Positions 7,545-15,853 of a stretch of 35,476 bases of DNA are shown piece after piece. How positions within the stretch are numbered: the stretch's first letter is position 1; each line of letters starts with the position of its first letter. The position numbers and the translations under genes were made by a program. Under the pieces are notes generated by a model. The model did not search any database. It was not told where the DNA came from and was given only the letters and a program-made list of their open reading frames with translations. The stretch comes from Bacillota bacterium. Lineage in GTDB: Bacteria > Acidobacteriota > Terriglobia > Acidiferrales > UBA7541. The DNA is taken from positions 1 through 35,476 of the forward strand of contig JAIMBE010000007.1 of the NCBI GenBank assembly GCA_023511565.1, written 5' to 3'.

Positions 7545-8555
7545 CTATCGTCCCCAAGCAAGCCGGAATCGTGTGACTGCGGCGGAAAAGTTGCCGTCCC
7601 GTCCCACCACGCAGCCTTCATGGAACAGGAAGCGGCGCACCGTCAGCGGGTCGTCATCGGCGCGATGCACGCCGCTGCGCACTGTAAAGGCGCATTCGAA
7701 CCCGGCGTCTTGTACCCGCTGCCGCACCTGCGGATTCCAATCGCCGTTCGGGTAGGCGAAAGCGCGCACCGGCTGCTGGAGTTTCGCCTCAATCTGCTGC
7801 CGAGAAACAGACAGCTCGTACCTCACGGTGGCTTCGTCTTCGTAGGTCAGCAGCGGATGCGTGACTGTGTGCGAGCCGAAGCGGATTCCTGCCCGGGCCA
7901 TCTCGGCGGCTTCTTCCCAACTGAGCAGGGCATCGCCGTTGGCTCCCCCGACCGTTTCGGCGAGGGGCTGCAGAATTTCCTCGCGCCGGGCGGCGGGTCT
8001 GTGTTTCAACGACTCGATCAAAGCCTCGAGCTCCTTGTGCGCCGTGCCGCCTGCGGTCGCGGCGCGCTGGCGGATCCGTTCCCGCAGAACGGGGTCTGGC
8101 CAGGCCCGGATCAATTGCTCGGGCCAGAACGTCCGGTCGGTGCCGATGAAGCCGGTGGCCAGGAAGATCGTTGCCGGCAGACGATACTGTTGCAGCAGCG
8201 GGAAGGCCACGGTGTAGTTGTCCCGCCAGCCGTCATCGAACGTGATCAAACAGGCCGGTCGGCCGTCGCGGGGCTCGAAATCGCCGCTGAGAAATTCGTC
8301 CAGTGAGAGAACCCGGAAATTCTGGACGAGAAACTCCAGCAAGCGGGCAAACGTCGGCGCGCGCATCACCATGCCCGGCAACGAGTGGGCCTGGCGTTCC
8401 TGTTCCGGGCTCAGGACGCGGTGCAGCCCCAGCACATAGACCACGTGCGGACGTCGCCTACGAAGGGCCGGTGCGACGCGGCGCCGCGATCTCCCGGAGC
8501 CGTAGAGCAGCTCGGCCAGAGCGAAGCGAATCCGTTGGCGCCAGCTAACGCGCAT
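7545..8555 (-). CDS. Polysaccharide deacetylase (NodB/CE4 family) of the EPS operon
   Basis: A 336-residue CE4 esterase. It has the metal-binding and catalytic Asp motif in CLITFDDGWRDNYTVAFPLL and the His-x3-His motif in FGSHTVTHPLLTYED. The later motif FAYPNGDWNPQVRQRVQDAGF matches the family's C-terminal region. It would remove N- or O-acetyl groups from the polymer or an intermediate. No clear signal peptide follows the ATG at 8555 (MRVSWRQRIRFALAELLYG is basic and weakly hydrophobic), so localisation is uncertain. It overlaps the preceding glycosyltransferase gene by 11 bp. This is one of two deacetylases in the locus; the other (26193) is the typical XrtA-associated form. Confidence 0.92.
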   Translation of the reverse strand: MRVSWRQRIRFALAELLYGSGRSRRRVAPALRRRRPHVVYVLGLHRVLSPEQERQAHSLPGMVMRAPTFARLLEFLVQNFRVLSLDEFLSGDFEPRDGRPACLITFDDGWRDNYTVAFPLLQQYRLPATIFLATGFIGTDRTFWPEQLIRAWPDPVLRERIRQRAATAGGTAHKELEALIESLKHRPAARREEILQPLAETVGGANGDALLSWEEAAEMARAGIRFGSHTVTHPLLTYEDEATVRYELSVSRQQIEAKLQQPVRAFAYPNGDWNPQVRQRVQDAGFECAFTVRSGVHRADDDPLTVRRFLFHEGCVVGRDGNFSAAVTRFRLAWGR

Positions 8556-9870
8556 GGACCACCGTTTCCTCGAAGACGCGCGCCAGTCGCTCCGCCTGCC
8601 GGTCCCAGCGGAACTGGGCGACAAATTCCGGACGCCGCGGGCGGGGCGGCACGTCATTGTTCTGGTAGTTCTTCAGAACGGATCCCAGAATTTCCTTGAT
8701 CCGGGCAGGATCCTCCGGCGGGAACACCCAGCCGGCTTCGGCCCCCTGGATGAGTTCCTGGATCCCTCCCGGGCGGGTGACCGCCAGAATGGGGCGGCCG
8801 ACGCGCAGGTAGTCGTAAGTTTTTCCGGCAATCGCCTGGCGGGAAAACTCCGGCCGACCCCAGAGCAGCAGCAGGAAATCGCTCGCACGCATCATCTGCA
8901 GCACCTGGGTCCGGTCGCTCAGGTACGGGTAGAATTCCGTGATTTCGTTCAACACCGAGCTGCGGATGAACTCGACAATGCCGCTGTGCGGGTAGCCGCC
9001 GATGTTCAACCGCAGGCGGGCCTTCAGTTCCGGAGATTCGCGCAGCAGCTCGGCGAGTGCCTCGAAGAATCGCCCTTCGTTGCCGTGGTAGACCGTGCCG
9101 AAGTGCGAGATGTGAATGAAACCGCGGGGCAGCGCCTGCACCGAGGTGTTGTCCAGTACAGCAAAATCTTCTTCCCAGAAGCCATTGCGCACGACGGCAA
9201 ATTTCTCTGGCGGCAGGCCCTGTTGCCGAGTCAGCTCCTCGGCGTGCCCTTGCACCATCACCACCACGCGGTCGGCACGGCGCATCACGTGGGTGTACAG
9301 CCAGTGATCGGCCCGGGCACGCAGCCGCCTCGGTCCGGGGTACCAGGGGTCCATGAATTCCGAGACCCAGGGCAACCCGAACAGATTCTTCAGCAGCAGA
9401 CCCACAACCGGTGCCGCGCGGGGTGGTGTGGTCGTGTAGAGGAGGTCAAACGGCCGCTCCATGTGCAGGCGGATTGCCTCCAGCAGTGCGAATGGAATCC
9501 AACCGGCCGTTTCGTCCGGGAAATAGAATGTGGAGCGCACCAACGCCGCCAGGCGTCGCAGCCACTGTCCAGTCCGCGAGGGCCCGCGCCCGTTGGTGTG
9601 TACCGGCAACAGCCCCGAGCGGCGCACGACGGCGGCCGCCCGGTCGTCCCACCGCAGGAGATGCAGATAGGGCGTGCACACAATGCGGAGCTGAGGTGGC
9701 AGCTTTTGCAGCAGGGCGGGTTCCAACACGCCCTGGTCTTCCCGCACTGTCAGTACGGTGGGTTCCCAACCGTGCTCGGCGACGTAGCGCGTCATCGCCG
9801 TCATGCGATGGACAGCGCTGGTCCGCCGGGGCGGGTAGTCGAAGGAAATGATCAGGACTCGTCTTTTCAT
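8545..9870 (-). CDS. GT4-family glycosyltransferase
   Basis: A 441-residue GT-B glycosyltransferase. Its N-terminus RVLIISFDYPPRRTSAVHR is the acceptor-domain pattern of the WcaI/WbuB-like group. The donor domain includes RNGFWEEDF and FSRQAIAGKTYDYLRVGRPI followed by GGIQELIQGAEAGWVFPPED. Two starts are possible. The ATG at 9870 coincides with the beginning of the fold and is preferred. A GTG at 10002 has a better Shine-Dalgarno (GGGGAG) and would sit 16 bp after the DegT gene, but the extra 44 residues are low in third-position GC and look unlike coding sequence. Confidence 0.88.
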   Translation of the reverse strand: MKRRVLIISFDYPPRRTSAVHRMTAMTRYVAEHGWEPTVLTVREDQGVLEPALLQKLPPQLRIVCTPYLHLLRWDDRAAAVVRRSGLLPVHTNGRGPSRTGQWLRRLAALVRSTFYFPDETAGWIPFALLEAIRLHMERPFDLLYTTTPPRAAPVVGLLLKNLFGLPWVSEFMDPWYPGPRRLRARADHWLYTHVMRRADRVVVMVQGHAEELTRQQGLPPEKFAVVRNGFWEEDFAVLDNTSVQALPRGFIHISHFGTVYHGNEGRFFEALAELLRESPELKARLRLNIGGYPHSGIVEFIRSSVLNEITEFYPYLSDRTQVLQMMRASDFLLLLWGRPEFSRQAIAGKTYDYLRVGRPILAVTRPGGIQELIQGAEAGWVFPPEDPARIKEILGSVLKNYQNNDVPPRPRRPEFVAQFRWDRQAERLARVFEETVVHAR

Positions 9871-10018
9871 CGTTCTGCTCGTATTGGGATCGGCAGCGAT
9901 CCACCCATGGGGCTGCCGGATGGGTCGTTCCGCAAACCGAGCCCTTTCTGCAAAGGTTGCCTCTGAGGAACGACGCGGCTCGAAATGATTCTGCACGCTC
10001 ACCTGTGTTTCTCCCCGG

Positions 10019-11218
10019 TCAAAATTCTCGCAGAATCTGGATCATGGCTTCGCGGTCCCGCGCCGTCACCAGCGGGTGTGTCGGCAACGTGATCAGCCGC
10101 TGGGCCACCGACTCCGCTGCGGGGCAATGGCCCTGCGGGGTCGACCAGTGCGATCGAGCCGCGGCGATGTCGCAAACTGCGCTGGGGTAATATCCACTCG
10201 CACCCAGCCCGGCAGCCTGCAGACGCGCCAGTACAGCCTGGCGGAGCTCTCGATGTGCCGCAAGCACCGGCATGCGGATATAAACCGGTTCGCTGTAGGG
10301 GAGCGGCTGCGGCAGTTGAAAACTGGAACTGCCGTGCAGTGCGGCACGCAATGCCTCTGCGTTCGTTCGCCGGATCTGGTTGACTCGCTCCAATTTCTGC
10401 TGCATTTCGGCGAGCAGCGCTGCGGAAACCCGGCACAGTCGCGACAGAGGAAAATCCGGGTTGTACTCGGTCACCCCGAGCTTCAGGAAGGGCAGCGAGT
10501 GCGGGAGCCAGTACAGACCGGGATGCAACAGCAGCGCACCAGCCAGCATTTTGGCGGCTACAGCGACCGTGTGCGGCCACGAAGCTGGCGGGAGCTGTGC
10601 CAGCTCTGCGTGGATTGCCTTGGCGATGACCGCGTCTCGGGTCACCAGGATTCCGCCCTCAACTGCCGGCAGTGCTTTGCCCCGGCCCAGGCTGTAGAGG
10701 CCTACGTCTCCCATCGTGCCTGCCCGCTGTCCCTGGAGGGTGGCACCCATGGCCTGGGCGGCGTCGTCCACCACGTAGGCACCTTTGGCAGTAGCGATCC
10801 GCCGGATGCGCGGAACATCATTCACCAGACCCAGCAAATGGCCCGCCACCACGCACAGCAGATGTTTCTCCGGGAGGGATTCCAGGTGCGCGTAGTCGAA
10901 ATCGAGCGTTTCGGGCTGGATTTCGACCGGGAGGATCCGCAGGCCGGCGCGAGCCACAGCCGCCGGCACCGAGAAACAAGTGTACGCGGGTATGGCCACC
11001 ACGTTGCGTTCCGGCTGCAACCGGTGCAGCGCGCGCAGTGCGACCCAAAGCGCCGTACGCCCCGAGTTCACTGTGTAGACGTACGGCACAGCCAGCCAAG
11101 ACTCGAGGGTTCGCAGCACGCGTTCGTGCGTTCCATTGGCCACGAGGGTCCTGCCGAGGGCGGTGAGCAGGGTCCGCCCTTCGAGTGGCACTCCCGCAGG
11201 TGGCAGTCTCCGCAGCAT
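10019..11218 (-). CDS. DegT/DnrJ/EryC1-family PLP aminotransferase
   Basis: A 399-residue sugar aminotransferase-like protein, fold-type I PLP enzyme. The cofactor Asp is in YVVDDAAQAMGATLQG (about residue 152) and the Schiff-base Lys is in SLGRGKALPAVEGGI (about 181). The N-terminal NSGRTALWVALRAL is the usual phosphate-binding segment. The family aminates keto-sugar nucleotides to give amino-sugar donors. A Lys preceded by Gly-Arg-Gly-rich sequence rather than the common SF/NxxKxxT pattern makes it a divergent member. Its position between the Wzy-like and glycosyltransferase genes supports a role in precursor supply for this polymer. Confidence 0.9.
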   Translation of the reverse strand: MLRRLPPAGVPLEGRTLLTALGRTLVANGTHERVLRTLESWLAVPYVYTVNSGRTALWVALRALHRLQPERNVVAIPAYTCFSVPAAVARAGLRILPVEIQPETLDFDYAHLESLPEKHLLCVVAGHLLGLVNDVPRIRRIATAKGAYVVDDAAQAMGATLQGQRAGTMGDVGLYSLGRGKALPAVEGGILVTRDAVIAKAIHAELAQLPPASWPHTVAVAAKMLAGALLLHPGLYWLPHSLPFLKLGVTEYNPDFPLSRLCRVSAALLAEMQQKLERVNQIRRTNAEALRAALHGSSSFQLPQPLPYSEPVYIRMPVLAAHRELRQAVLARLQAAGLGASGYYPSAVCDIAAARSHWSTPQGHCPAAESVAQRLITLPTHPLVTARDREAMIQILREF

Positions 11219-11230
11219 CGTTCCGTGCCT

Positions 11231-12613
11231 TCAGCGCGTGGTGGATACCAGAAGCTCTTCTTTGAACGTTTCGCGGACGGGTGATTGCTCTGGTACCGCA
11301 GCCCGACTGGATTGGACAGCAACCGTGTGCAGGCTGGCGCTCAGGCCCAGCAGAAGCCAGATGTGCGGGTAGTACAGGACTGAAACGAACGCCGCACTGG
11401 CCATAAAACCGATCATCCCGAGGTCGAGCCCGAGGGCCAGACAGTAGAAGAAGTTCTGTTTGCCCGCGGGATCCGTCGCCAGAATCTGCTTCCGCGTCAG
11501 TGCGTTCAGCCGGAAGAACAGAATGAACAAAACGATCAGCGGCACCAACCCGATCAGCCCCAGCTCGGTCAGCGCTTCGATGTAGACGCTATGGGAGACA
11601 AACGGGCCGGGGTGGGGATCGTTTTCGTTGTAGTGTTCGAAGCGAACGATTGGATAGTTGTGCGGGCCGACCCCGAAAATCGGGTGGTCCTGGAACATCT
11701 TCAGCCCCTGTTTCCAGAGGTAGATGCGGTGGCTGGCCGTCCCGTCCTGTTGCCAGTTCATCCCGGATTCCACGCGGTCCTTGCTGGCCTCCGGCAAGAA
11801 GTAGACCACCCCGACAATGACGATCACCAACATCATGAGCGCAGCGCTTTTTCGAGGATTCCGAAGAAGGGCTGCGGCGCCGGAGGCCAGCGCGCCCACC
11901 AGCGCCCCGCGTGAACCACAGACCAGAATCGCGGCCAGAAAGGTTAACGCAGAAGCGAACAGCAGCATGCGGATGAGCTTGCTCTCCCGAGCAAAGAACA
12001 GATAGCCGGCCACCGGAAAGATGATGCACATCCCGACTCCGAAGTCGGCGGCGTTCGCGAAGAAGCCGGTCGAACCCGCACCCACACCGAATTTGGCCAG
12101 CGCCCAGCCCGGTACCCCCGCCGCCAGCAACGTGAAATAGCTGCGGACGACAAACTGCGCCATTTTCAGGTTTAGCAGGAGCAACAAGAGCAGGAACACG
12201 CGCAGCCGCCAGCCATTGGTCAGCACACGAGTGATGAGAAAATAGATCACCAGCCAGCGCAGAATGTCGAAAAAACCGGTCCAGGCCCGATCGCTGTGCA
12301 CGGCCAGCAACGTGACAAACAGCAGGGTGAACAGAAACAGCAGGAGCCACCGGTCCATCCAGAGGACGGCGAGGGGACGACGGGCAATTCCTCTTGGGGC
12401 CAGAATCCACCCGATGATGCCGAGCGCGACCGCGATCTTCCCGATCTGCAGGGGTACCAGGACGGGATACATCGCACCCAAGCGCGTGTACTCCACCACC
12501 AGGTAGAACAACAGGCCGACAAACGCCAGGTCCCAGCGGCGCTCTTTGGCCGGTCGCTCCCAGGTCCCCGGGACGGAGTCCAGCGTCGTCTCGAATTGGG
12601 CAGCATGACTCAC
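11231..12613 (-). CDS. O-antigen ligase / Wzy-like polymerase (membrane protein)
   Basis: A 460-residue polytopic membrane protein with about eleven hydrophobic segments and a large loop near residues 310-370. That loop contains the Wzy_C-type pattern IFGVGPHNYPIV followed by SHSVYIEALTELGLIGL. WaaL/Wzy family proteins share such an H-x-x-Y/E-x-G signature in the periplasmic loop. In this setting it is the likely polymerase that links repeat units in the periplasm. The GTG start at 12613 overlaps the upstream TAG by one base; the frame is open further upstream inside the neighbouring gene, but without coding character. A ligase role is an alternative. Confidence 0.9.
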   Translation of the reverse strand: MSHAAQFETTLDSVPGTWERPAKERRWDLAFVGLLFYLVVEYTRLGAMYPVLVPLQIGKIAVALGIIGWILAPRGIARRPLAVLWMDRWLLLFLFTLLFVTLLAVHSDRAWTGFFDILRWLVIYFLITRVLTNGWRLRVFLLLLLLLNLKMAQFVVRSYFTLLAAGVPGWALAKFGVGAGSTGFFANAADFGVGMCIIFPVAGYLFFARESKLIRMLLFASALTFLAAILVCGSRGALVGALASGAAALLRNPRKSAALMMLVIVIVGVVYFLPEASKDRVESGMNWQQDGTASHRIYLWKQGLKMFQDHPIFGVGPHNYPIVRFEHYNENDPHPGPFVSHSVYIEALTELGLIGLVPLIVLFILFFRLNALTRKQILATDPAGKQNFFYCLALGLDLGMIGFMASAAFVSVLYYPHIWLLLGLSASLHTVAVQSSRAAVPEQSPVRETFKEELLVSTTR

Positions 12614-13983
12614 TACCGACTCCCGCGGCCCAGGACCACGGTCTTGATCGTTTGCAACACGATGTACAAATCCAGCGAGAGCGAAAGATTCTTGATGTAG
12701 TAGAGGTCGTAGCGGAGCTTTTCTTTCGACTCTTCCACCGAGGCGCCGTAGTGGTAGTTGATTTGTGCCCATCCGGTGATGCCGGGCCGGACGATGTGCC
12801 GCAGATGGTAGTAGGGAATGTGCGCGGAGAGCATTTCGACAAACTCGGGCCGCTCGGGCCGCGGACCGACAAACCCCATGTCACCCCGGAGTACATTCCA
12901 CAGTTGAGGGAGTTCATCGAGCCGCGTCTTGCGCAGGAAGCGTCCCACGGGCGTGATCCGCGGGTCGTTGTCGCCGGCCCAGGTGGGTCCGATGTCGGCT
13001 TCGGCGTCGACATGCATCGTACGGAATTTGTAGCAGTAGAACACGCGGCCGAACTGTCCGACGCGCTGCTGCCGGTAGAACACCGGCCCGGGCGACGTGA
13101 GCCGGATGGCCAGGGCAATCAACGGGATCAGGGGCAGCACCACAATCAGCAAGGCCAGCGAAATCAGAATCGAGATCAGCCGACGCATTAACAGAAACGT
13201 TGAATGCAGGCGGAAGCCGTCGGAAAAAATCAACCAGCTCGGATAGAGCTGGTCCACTTCGATTTTGCCGGAAACTTTCTCCAGCAGCGTGGTGGCCTCA
13301 TCAATTTTGATGCCCTGCAGCCGCAGCTCCAGCAATTCCCGCACGGGCATGATGCTGCGTCGATCTTCCAGGGCCACAATCACGCGATCCACCCGCGCGT
13401 TGTGGGCCAACTCAGTCAGGCGATTGCCCAGCGTTTCACGGTTCAACGATCCGTTCTGCAGCGCGCCGGCCCAGCCGATCACTTCCATGCCCAGTTCGGG
13501 GCGGGTACGCAGCGTTTCGACCAGACGCCGGGCGCGTTCGCCGCTGCCCAGCACGTAGACGCGTTCGCGCAGGAACGGCCTCTGCAGCAACCACTCGAAG
13601 GCCCGGCGCCAGGAGATCAGTCCTGCTGTGGCCAGCGTCAGTCCGATCGAGAACACGTTGTTCCCGATCTGGAATCCTGGGAACAAATAAATAACCACGG
13701 CCAACAGGAGCGCGAGGCTGCCGAGCGCGAACAGCAGACGAACGTACACATCGTTCCATCCCCGCTGCAGGTCGTAGAGATCGAAGTAGTAGAAGCCGAG
13801 CAGGGTCAGCCCGCTCACCGCCAACACTTTCGCCAGGCCATTCTCGTAGTTCAGGACGAGATAGGCATCGGGCCCGCAGCAGATCAGAACGGCCAGCAGT
13901 AGCGAGGCCGCAATGATCAGGGCCTCGGTGCCGATCAACACCAGTGTTCGAGCGGGATAGTAGACGTTGAACAGTCGAACCAC
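12613..13983 (-). CDS. Polyprenyl glycosylphosphotransferase, XrtA-associated (EpsB/WbaP-like)
   Basis: This protein starts repeat-unit synthesis by transferring a sugar phosphate to undecaprenyl phosphate. The 456-residue product has four N-terminal membrane helices, a CoA-binding-like central domain (RVYVLGSGERARRL), one more helix (about 285-310) and the catalytic C-terminal domain. Catalytic-domain motifs include SPGPVFYRQQRVGQFGRVF, YKFRTMHVDAE, TRLDELPQLWNVLRGDMGFV and GPRPERPEF. Length and architecture match the PEP-CTERM-associated EpsB_2 type. The GTG at 13983 has AGGA about 11 nt upstream and lies 7 bp after the kinase gene; an ATG-containing extension to 14064 would overlap that gene. 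Confidence 0.95.
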   Translation of the reverse strand: MVRLFNVYYPARTLVLIGTEALIIAASLLLAVLICCGPDAYLVLNYENGLAKVLAVSGLTLLGFYYFDLYDLQRGWNDVYVRLLFALGSLALLLAVVIYLFPGFQIGNNVFSIGLTLATAGLISWRRAFEWLLQRPFLRERVYVLGSGERARRLVETLRTRPELGMEVIGWAGALQNGSLNRETLGNRLTELAHNARVDRVIVALEDRRSIMPVRELLELRLQGIKIDEATTLLEKVSGKIEVDQLYPSWLIFSDGFRLHSTFLLMRRLISILISLALLIVVLPLIPLIALAIRLTSPGPVFYRQQRVGQFGRVFYCYKFRTMHVDAEADIGPTWAGDNDPRITPVGRFLRKTRLDELPQLWNVLRGDMGFVGPRPERPEFVEMLSAHIPYYHLRHIVRPGITGWAQINYHYGASVEESKEKLRYDLYYIKNLSLSLDLYIVLQTIKTVVLGRGSR

Positions 13984-13990
13984 AGCAGTT

Positions 13991-14890
13991 TCAGTCCTTC
14001 CGTTTTCCGTTCTTGGGATACCGATACTGGTAATAAGAGCCATAGCTGGCTCCTGCCGGCACACAGTTCAGCACGGCGCCCAGCAACGGCTTGTCACGAA
14101 ACTCCTGCCGCACCTTCTGCGCGAGGTCGAACGGAGTCTGTGCCGCGCGCACCACCAGCAACACGCCATCGGCCAGCCCGGCCAGCAACGCCGCATCGGA
14201 GACGGGGATGGCCGGCGGCGAATCAATCACAATCCAGTCAAACAGCGGCGCCATCTGCTGGAGCAATTCCCGCATGCGTCCATTGATGAGCAGCTCGTTC
14301 GGATTGGGCGTCGGTCGTCCACCCGGAATAAAGAACAGGTTGCCCTGCGGGCTGCGCTGCACGACGGAGAACAGATCGGCCGCGCCGCGCAGGTAATCAC
14401 TCAGCCCGGGGTACAGGTTTGTGCCCAGCGAAAGATGCAGCCGCGACCAGCGCAGGTCAGCATCGATCAGCAGCACACGTCGCTCATGCTGACGTACGAA
14501 GACCTGCGCCAGATTGGCCGCCACGAAGCTTTTTCCTTCGGCCGGCAGCGCACTGGTGATCAGCAGCGTTTTCAGCGGTTGCTTCTCCCGCACCTTGTAG
14601 AGTCGCGCGCGCAAGGTGCGGAATTCCTCGGTGCCGGTGCCGTGGCCGTGCGACTGCAGAAACAGCATCGTCTGCGGGTCCGGATCCCAATTTCCCTGCG
14701 GGCAGCGTTCGAGCAACATCTCCAGGGTCAGGGCGGCCGGCTCAGCGGCCGGGGCCGCAGCCGTCGGCGCCGTCCGCTCGAACGGGACTGTGGTGGCCTC
14801 AAACCGGGCGGCAACACCAGCCTCTGGGGGGGCGTGCGGTGCCGTCCGCTCCAGTTCAGCTCGCTTCAGGGCTTCGTGAATGCGGCTCAT
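13991..14890 (-). CDS. XrtA-associated tyrosine autokinase (BY-kinase-like ATPase)
   Basis: A 299-residue cytoplasmic BY-kinase. The N-terminus MSRIHEALKRAE is typical of the exosortase-associated group. The catalytic core has Walker A (SALPAEGKSFVAANLA), Walker A' (LLIDADLRWSRLHLSLG) and Walker B (DWIVIDSPPAIPVSD). A C-terminal tyrosine cluster (YGSYYQYRYPKN) provides autophosphorylation sites. Such kinases cycle with the chain-length protein to control polymer length. The gene overlaps the AAA ATPase gene by 4 bp (ATGA) and sits two genes below the Wzz-like gene, as is usual in XrtA loci. Confidence 0.95.
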   Translation of the reverse strand: MSRIHEALKRAELERTAPHAPPEAGVAARFEATTVPFERTAPTAAAPAAEPAALTLEMLLERCPQGNWDPDPQTMLFLQSHGHGTGTEEFRTLRARLYKVREKQPLKTLLITSALPAEGKSFVAANLAQVFVRQHERRVLLIDADLRWSRLHLSLGTNLYPGLSDYLRGAADLFSVVQRSPQGNLFFIPGGRPTPNPNELLINGRMRELLQQMAPLFDWIVIDSPPAIPVSDAALLAGLADGVLLVVRAAQTPFDLAQKVRQEFRDKPLLGAVLNCVPAGASYGSYYQYRYPKNGKRKD

Positions 14891-15843
14891 AGTTTCCTTT
14901 CCCGTGGAGTTGCCGGCCGCTCTTCCGGCGCGCGCATCTGATCCACCAAGCTCGCCAATGCCTTCAGGGCTTCCAGCAAGGTGAGGTTTTCACCATTCGA
15001 CCGGTCGGGTGGTTTCGGCGCTACCGGCTCGATCCGGTCCAGATCGAACTCCTTTGCGACTTCGTGGATCGTTTCCGGGTCGACGTTTTCCTTTCCGTCG
15101 ACGAACGCGCTGATCAGGGCGTGCTCGCACAGCAGGTTGATCACCCGCGGGATACCCTGCGAGTACCGGTGGATGGCTTCCACCGCTTCTGGCAGGAACA
15201 GGGTTCGGCCGTCGCTGCCGGCGATCCGCAACCGCTCGTGGATGTATCCCCGGGTTTCCTCCAGATTCAGCGGGTGCGTTTTCGCCCGCAGTGTGATCCG
15301 CTGGCGCAACTGGCGCAGTTGTGGTTGATTCAGTTTTTCTTCCAGCTCCGGCTGTCCCGCCAGAACAATCTGGAGCAGCTTTTCGGTCGCCGTCTCCAGA
15401 TTGGTCAGCAAGCGGATCTCTTCGAGCACCTGGGGCGAAAGGTTCTGCGCCTCATCCACGACAAGCACGGCGGTTTCTCCCGCCTTGTAGCGATCGAGCA
15501 ACCACTGGTTCAGCTTGAGCAACACCTGGCTCTTCTGTTTCGTATCGCAGGGGATTCCGAAATCCGCCATCATGAAGTCGAGGAACTGCGAAACGTTCAG
15601 CCGGGAATTGAACACAAAGGCGGTGGCCACCCGCTCGCGGCGCAGCCAATCGAGGAGTTTGTTCAGCAGTGTGGTTTTCCCGGTACCGACTTCGCCGGTC
15701 AGCAGAATGAATCCCTTGCGGCTCTGGATGCCATAGGTGAGGCACGCCAGGGCTTCCTGCGTGTGCCGCGTGAGGAACAGATAGCGCGGGTCCGGATTGA
15801 CGTTGAACGGATTTTCCTTCAGACCGAAATGTTTTTTGTACAT
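14887..15843 (-). CDS. XrtA-associated AAA ATPase (ExeA-like)
   Basis: A 318-residue AAA ATPase of the kind found only beside exosortase polysaccharide genes. The N-terminus MYKKHFGLKENPFNVNPDPR is the family hallmark. Walker A is LTGEVGTGKTTLL, Walker B is AVLVVDEAQNLS, and a sensor-type segment (IVLAGQPELEEKL) and a GIPRVINLLCEHALISA lid follow. Its exact job is not established; it is related to ExeA, which uses ATP for envelope secretion assembly. The C-terminal 50 residues are Pro/Glu-rich and probably flexible. It lies 10 bp after the Wzz-like gene. Confidence 0.94.
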   Translation of the reverse strand: MYKKHFGLKENPFNVNPDPRYLFLTRHTQEALACLTYGIQSRKGFILLTGEVGTGKTTLLNKLLDWLRRERVATAFVFNSRLNVSQFLDFMMADFGIPCDTKQKSQVLLKLNQWLLDRYKAGETAVLVVDEAQNLSPQVLEEIRLLTNLETATEKLLQIVLAGQPELEEKLNQPQLRQLRQRITLRAKTHPLNLEETRGYIHERLRIAGSDGRTLFLPEAVEAIHRYSQGIPRVINLLCEHALISAFVDGKENVDPETIHEVAKEFDLDRIEPVAPKPPDRSNGENLTLLEALKALASLVDQMRAPEERPATPRERKL

Positions 15844-15853
15844 CCGTTTACCC

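Noticed and set aside
8554-9966. Open frame of 470 codons on the plus strand
   Set aside because: Antisense shadow of the GT4 gene at 8545-9870; similar shadows at 236-1465, 3919-5235, 10076-11284 and 26971-28314 were dropped for the same reason.
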